DNA of 64,000 nt from Daphnia carinata (lineage: Eukaryota; Arthropoda; Branchiopoda; Diplostraca; Daphniidae), in assembly GCF_022539665.2 (NCBI RefSeq), contig NC_081333.1, positions 11,592,971 through 11,656,970 on the forward strand, given 5' to 3'. The position numbers were made by a program, and so were the translations under genes. Under the pieces are notes generated by a model. The model did not search any database. It was not told the origin of the DNA and worked only from the letters and a program-made list of their open reading frames with translations. Below, in pieces: positions 61,463-64,000 of this stretch; the stretch's first letter is position 1; every line of letters starts with the position of its first letter.

Positions 61463-63851
61463 ATTCCGTAGTGGTTCTTTATGCTCTTAAGTCTTCGCAG
61501 CCGACTGGCCCCCGAAGTGTAATGAAATGAAGCCAATCGTCTTGATGAAGCAACTCGCTCGAAAAAGAAAGGCGAAAGTTGTACGCGCGTTTGCACTTGC
61601 CACATCTTGCGACGAGTTGCCCACATTCCGAGACACGTTTGTTTTTGTTTTTTTTTTTTTTCCCTTGCTTGCCCGTCTTAAGCGACTATTCCGCCTTGAC
61701 GTAAATAATCAAGAGATCAACTAATAAACAAAACGAAAGGCGCCCGTGAACGCACCGACTTTCCGTTTGGCATTTTTCTCATTTTTCTTCGTTTGTTTAT
61801 TTAATCAATTGAATTTATGTTGTTTTCACAATTGGAATGCTGATGAAAGTTTATTTTTTGTTTTTTTTTTGTTTCTTTTTTTGTTTTTTTTTTATTTATC
61901 CATTGGTTTGAACCCTTGCCTTGCATCCTGACGTGCTTGAAAAAATGTATATATATATCGGGACGTGATTTGATGATGACGCCGTTTGCTGCTTCACCGC
62001 TTTCTCACGCCCGAAAAACAAAATTTCAATCGACTCTTGTGCCGTCACCTCCGTTCACCAATGACACAGACATGAGGTGCCGGTAGAGTCGAAGGTTATC
62101 GAAATTGTTCATCAAGATGACGACATAATCGTGATCGATAAGCCGTGCTCTGTACCGGTACGTACCGTTTATCTTAAACAAATTCGGTTTCGAATACCAT
62201 TTTTCTTGTTGTTGTTGATCTTTCCCTAGAAAATGTTTTAGTTCTAAACCTTTCTTTTTTTTTTTTTTTATCCCGATGCAATTTTTTTTAAATCTCTATT
62301 TTCTAAAGTGGATTATTTTATATTTATTCGGTTGTTTTGTGACTTGTGTTCGCCAACTGCGGTTCCTTCCGTTCTCGTCTTGAACATTTTTTATGGCCGG
62401 AGAACGTCATTGGCCTCTTGGATTTGACGATAAGAGCAAAAGACGATGAAACCCCTCCATCCACCCTCAACTCGTACTCTGTTAACGTCTCAATTCCGGT
62501 GCGAGGTTTTCTTTTCTCGACGACATGCGATTCCAGTGGAAACATATCCATTACGGAAAATTGGATCGTCAAGTCCTGTTCCACTTTGACTAGGTGGAAC
62601 GCTCGATTGCCTTGCTCGTTTTTTATTTTTTTTTATTTATTTATTTATTTATTTATTTTTTTTTTTTTTCCTATTCCGTGTATGTACGCAGCCACTTGGG
62701 GGGAGAGGGGGGGGGGGGATGATGTTGTTATTCTTTGCTGGGACTTAGGCGTAGCGCTGGGGAATGAGGAAGAGATTTTTCGGCGGATAGGAGAGAGGGC
62801 CCAATCTTTGGTTCGTGCACGTGCTTCATCGAAAGATGATTGTACCAGGTTGCACACGCCTTGTTTTTGTTTGAGTCTCAATTTTTTCTTTTCCTTTTTG
62901 ATACATTTTCCTTCTCCTGTGTCCTTACACCATGGCCTTACCGTTCATGCTTTTTATTTCCCCTCTACATTTTTTTTTTATTTCCGCTATTTGCCAAGGC
63001 TTTTTTTTTTTTTTTCCTGGTTCGTCTTATTGCCATCCAATACTTAACTGGCTGTACGTATTTTGCAATTTCCCCATCCTTTCCGTGTTTGTTTGATACG
63101 CCACCTTGTCTGTTTTTTTTTGTGTATGTGGTGTGGGTTAACGTCATCCGCGGCTCAATCGTTCCAAATTCCGGGTAGTTGGGGGGGGGGGGGGGGGGGA
63201 GTGCAATAACACACACTTTAATCAGACATGTACAATTTGAATTCCAAACAGCAGATGATGCCCGTCTTTTTTTTTTATTATTTTTTTTTTTTTATACTAT
63301 GCGTGTGCGCATCTATTTGGCCGGGCCGTGCGGCAGCTGCTTTCAATATTGGATTGGGGATGATTTCCAAACCGATCGTAGTAGAAGAGAGGGAAGAGCA
63401 ATCGATTGAGCTAAAAAGTCGACTATTGATGTAGTTTCATTTGATAGCTGAACCCAATAACATCGGAATCGTGGAACGATTAGCTGCGGATCGGCGATAC
63501 GGACGCTTTCTCATTTCCCACTGCCCGAATTTCCTCTTATTGAAGAAAAAAGAAAATGTACTTTTGATGTTCAACTGGCCTTTAACTAGTCCGCATTTCC
63601 GGATGGCGCGTGTGTGTGTTTCTTATTTAGGTTCATCCGTGCGGTCGATACCGTCACAATGCGGTGGCTTTCATCTTAGCCAAGGAACACAACTTGCGTA
63701 ACTTGCGGACGATCCATCGGCTAGATCGGCTCACGTCGGGACTGTTAATGTTCGGCCGGAACCAGGAGAAAGCCCGACAGATGGAAGTGCAGATCCGCAC
63801 GCGCCTCGTCTCCAAGGAGTACGTCTGCAGAGTTGGAGGCGAATTCCCGAG
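34331..63851 (+). CDS. RPUSD2: RPUSD2-like pseudouridine synthase (3' end outside window)
   Basis: The exons are 34331-34783, 41689-41829, 42277-42364, 57910-58031, 58593-58693, then either 59150-59237 or 62070-62157, then 63631-63851, giving 404 residues up to the window edge. Exon 1 encodes a His/Gln/Pro/Ala-rich N-terminus. Exons 2-3 end [17 protein letters not shown], as in RPUSD2 just before the core. Exons 4-5 ([42 protein letters not shown]) form an S4-like RNA-binding part. The alternative exon gives RluA motif I (KPxSVP). Exon 7 gives [12 protein letters not shown] and motif [15 protein letters not shown] with the catalytic Asp. The enzyme isomerises uridine to pseudouridine in RNA. 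The start at 34331 is the first ATG of the exon. The introns of 6.9 and 15.5 kb are far longer than those elsewhere here. Remaining catalytic motifs lie beyond 64000. Confidence 0.88.
37071..37096 (+). repeat. CTT trinucleotide repeat
   Basis: Uninterrupted CTT/TCT repeat of about 26 nt, inside the first long intron. Confidence 0.85.
38170..38192. repeat. TA dinucleotide microsatellite
   Basis: Perfect TA repeat of 23 nt in the first long intron. Confidence 0.9.
42579..42602 (+). repeat. GT dinucleotide microsatellite
   Basis: About 12 perfect GT units, about 215 nt into the 15.5-kb intron. Confidence 0.9.
46151..46198 (+). repeat. GA dinucleotide microsatellite
   Basis: About 24 perfect GA units followed by an A run. 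This is the longest dinucleotide repeat in the window. GA repeats can bind GAGA-type factors in arthropods, but no role is shown here. Confidence 0.9.
47009..47027 (+). repeat. AAT trinucleotide repeat
   Basis: Six AAT units within the 15.5-kb intron. Confidence 0.8.
50350..50380 (+). repeat. T31 homopolymer
   Basis: One of the longest T runs in the window, inside the 15.5-kb intron. Confidence 0.9.
53622..53657 (+). repeat. interrupted GA microsatellite
   Basis: A GA repeat of about 36 nt with one C interruption, inside the 15.5-kb intron. Confidence 0.85.
56956..56986 (+). repeat. A31 homopolymer
   Basis: Long A run about 920 nt before the end of the 15.5-kb intron. It has no upstream gene-like sequence or flanking duplication that would mark a retrocopy tail. 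Confidence 0.9.
58032..59149 (+). other. introns flanking exon 5 of the RPUSD2-like gene
   Basis: Two introns (58032-58592 and 58694-59149) flank the 101-nt exon 58593-58693. Both are homopolymer-rich. The second ends with an A36 run only 19 nt before the acceptor of the first alternative exon. Confidence 0.6.
59095..59130 (+). repeat. A36 homopolymer upstream of alternative exon 6a
   Basis: This is the longest homopolymer noticed. It sits where a pyrimidine tract would be expected before the acceptor at 59148-59149. Confidence 0.9.
59150..59237 (+). CDS. alternative exon 6a of the RPUSD2-like gene
   Basis: An 88-nt exon, acceptor GCGCAG and donor GTAAGT. With the AG of exon 5 it encodes [18 protein letters not shown], then [12 protein letters not shown]. 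This is the stretch around RluA motif I, where family members usually have an acidic or Asn residue before KP; 6a has His there. It is about half identical to exon 6b and of the same length and phase, so the two are interchangeable. The acceptor lacks a good pyrimidine tract because of the A36 run. Confidence 0.88.
60017..60033 (+). repeat. G17 homopolymer
   Basis: A run of 17 G between the alternative exons. G runs in pre-mRNA can bind hnRNP H/F or form quadruplexes when several lie together; here only one run is local. Confidence 0.85.
61417..61462 (+). repeat. C23T23 homopyrimidine tract
   Basis: Twenty-three C followed directly by 23 T, a pure 46-nt pyrimidine strand about 610 nt upstream of exon 6b. 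Run lengths may be affected by assembly error. Confidence 0.85.
62070..62157 (+). CDS. alternative exon 6b of the RPUSD2-like gene
   Basis: An 88-nt exon, acceptor GACACAG and donor GTACGT. With the AG of exon 5 it encodes [18 protein letters not shown], then [12 protein letters not shown]. It has Asp before KP as in human RPUSD2 (VVDKPSSIP), so it looks like the more canonical version. If it followed exon 6a the frame would read ACA TGA, a stop at the second codon; if both were skipped the next exon would be out of frame. Confidence 0.9.
62158..63630 (+). other. 1.5-kb intron before the catalytic exon
   Basis: Homopolymer-rich, with a TTTA repeat near 62634-62658 and a G19 run at 63181-63199. 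The acceptor TCTTATTTAG is ordinary. An open stretch at 62346-62590 has balanced composition but no motif. Confidence 0.6.
63181..63199 (+). repeat. G19 homopolymer
   Basis: Nineteen G in a row, about 430 nt before the catalytic exon. Confidence 0.85.
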
Positions 63852-64000
63852 GTAATTTTTCACGGCTGCACAATTTTCCTTGACACGCTCTTGTCTTTTC
63901 CTTCATCATTCTTTACAACCTTGTTCTCATTCTGATATGAATTGCTTACCAAAGTGCTTCGACAGAGGCCTTCTGATGTAGCAGACACACTCTATATGAA
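63852..64000 (+). other. start of the intron after the catalytic exon; window edge
   Basis: The catalytic exon ends FPR with a GTAATT donor in phase 2. The following 149 nt are intronic, and the rest of the RPUSD2-like gene is outside the window. Confidence 0.7.

Larger units (their letters stand above)
59238..62069 (+). other. 2.8-kb intron between alternative exons 6a and 6b
   Basis: No exon is recognised. It contains a G17 run (60017-60033), several T runs and the C23T23 tract at 61417-61462. Confidence 0.6.

Noticed and set aside
62346-62590. Open stretch on both strands in the last long intron
   Set aside because: Composition is balanced and looked coding, but there is no recognisable motif, no good flanking splice sites in phase with exons 6 and 7, and the upstream/downstream continuation is homopolymer.

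Overview
The window looks like nuclear DNA from an arthropod, most likely a branchiopod crustacean such as Daphnia. The genes are split by short GT-AG introns (about 48-75 nt). They include a crustacean-type farnesoic acid O-methyltransferase-like protein with DM9 repeats and a flightin gene (a pancrustacean thick-filament protein) next to a myofilin-like gene. No prokaryotic operon structure, CRISPR array, rRNA or tRNA gene was seen. All gene models were spliced by eye from reading frame, splice sites and remembered family motifs, and no database search was run.

Left third (1-20 kb), ordinary compact gene space. A PHOSPHO2-like phosphatase (+, 434-1262) is followed by about 3.7 kb without a recognisable gene. 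A 21-exon SLC4 Na+-coupled bicarbonate transporter follows (+, 4968-10246, 1,049 codons, one GC-AG intron), then a six-exon FAMeT/DM9 gene (+, 10940-12252). BBS9 (-, 15542-12440) ends tail-to-tail with FAMeT and starts head-to-head with Nup93 (+, 15794-19196) across only 251 bp.

Middle (20-31 kb). Flightin (-, 21622-20904) and a myofilin-like gene (-, 24971-23873) lie in tandem and share a Trp/Tyr-rich module. Two tandem copies of a CARHSP1-like cold-shock gene (+, 26872-27474 and 28253-28918) differ by one intron. A DNAL4-like dynein light chain (-, 29790-29328) converges on the second copy. A 776-bp foldback element (30048-30823) fills the space between DNAL4 and a divergent exon at 30865.

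Right half (31-64 kb). This holds mainly one gene, an RPUSD2-type RluA-family pseudouridine synthase (+), which runs off the right edge. It has two candidate first exons: a short basic one that might be a mitochondrial presequence, and a His/Gln/Ala-rich one. Its introns are 6.9 and 15.5 kb and full of poly-T/A and poly-G/C tracts, unlike the left half. It also has a pair of homologous 88-nt exons (59150-59237 and 62070-62157) that encode alternative versions of catalytic motif I. Splicing both together gives an immediate stop and skipping both shifts the frame, so they appear to be mutually exclusive. This is the most notable system in the window.
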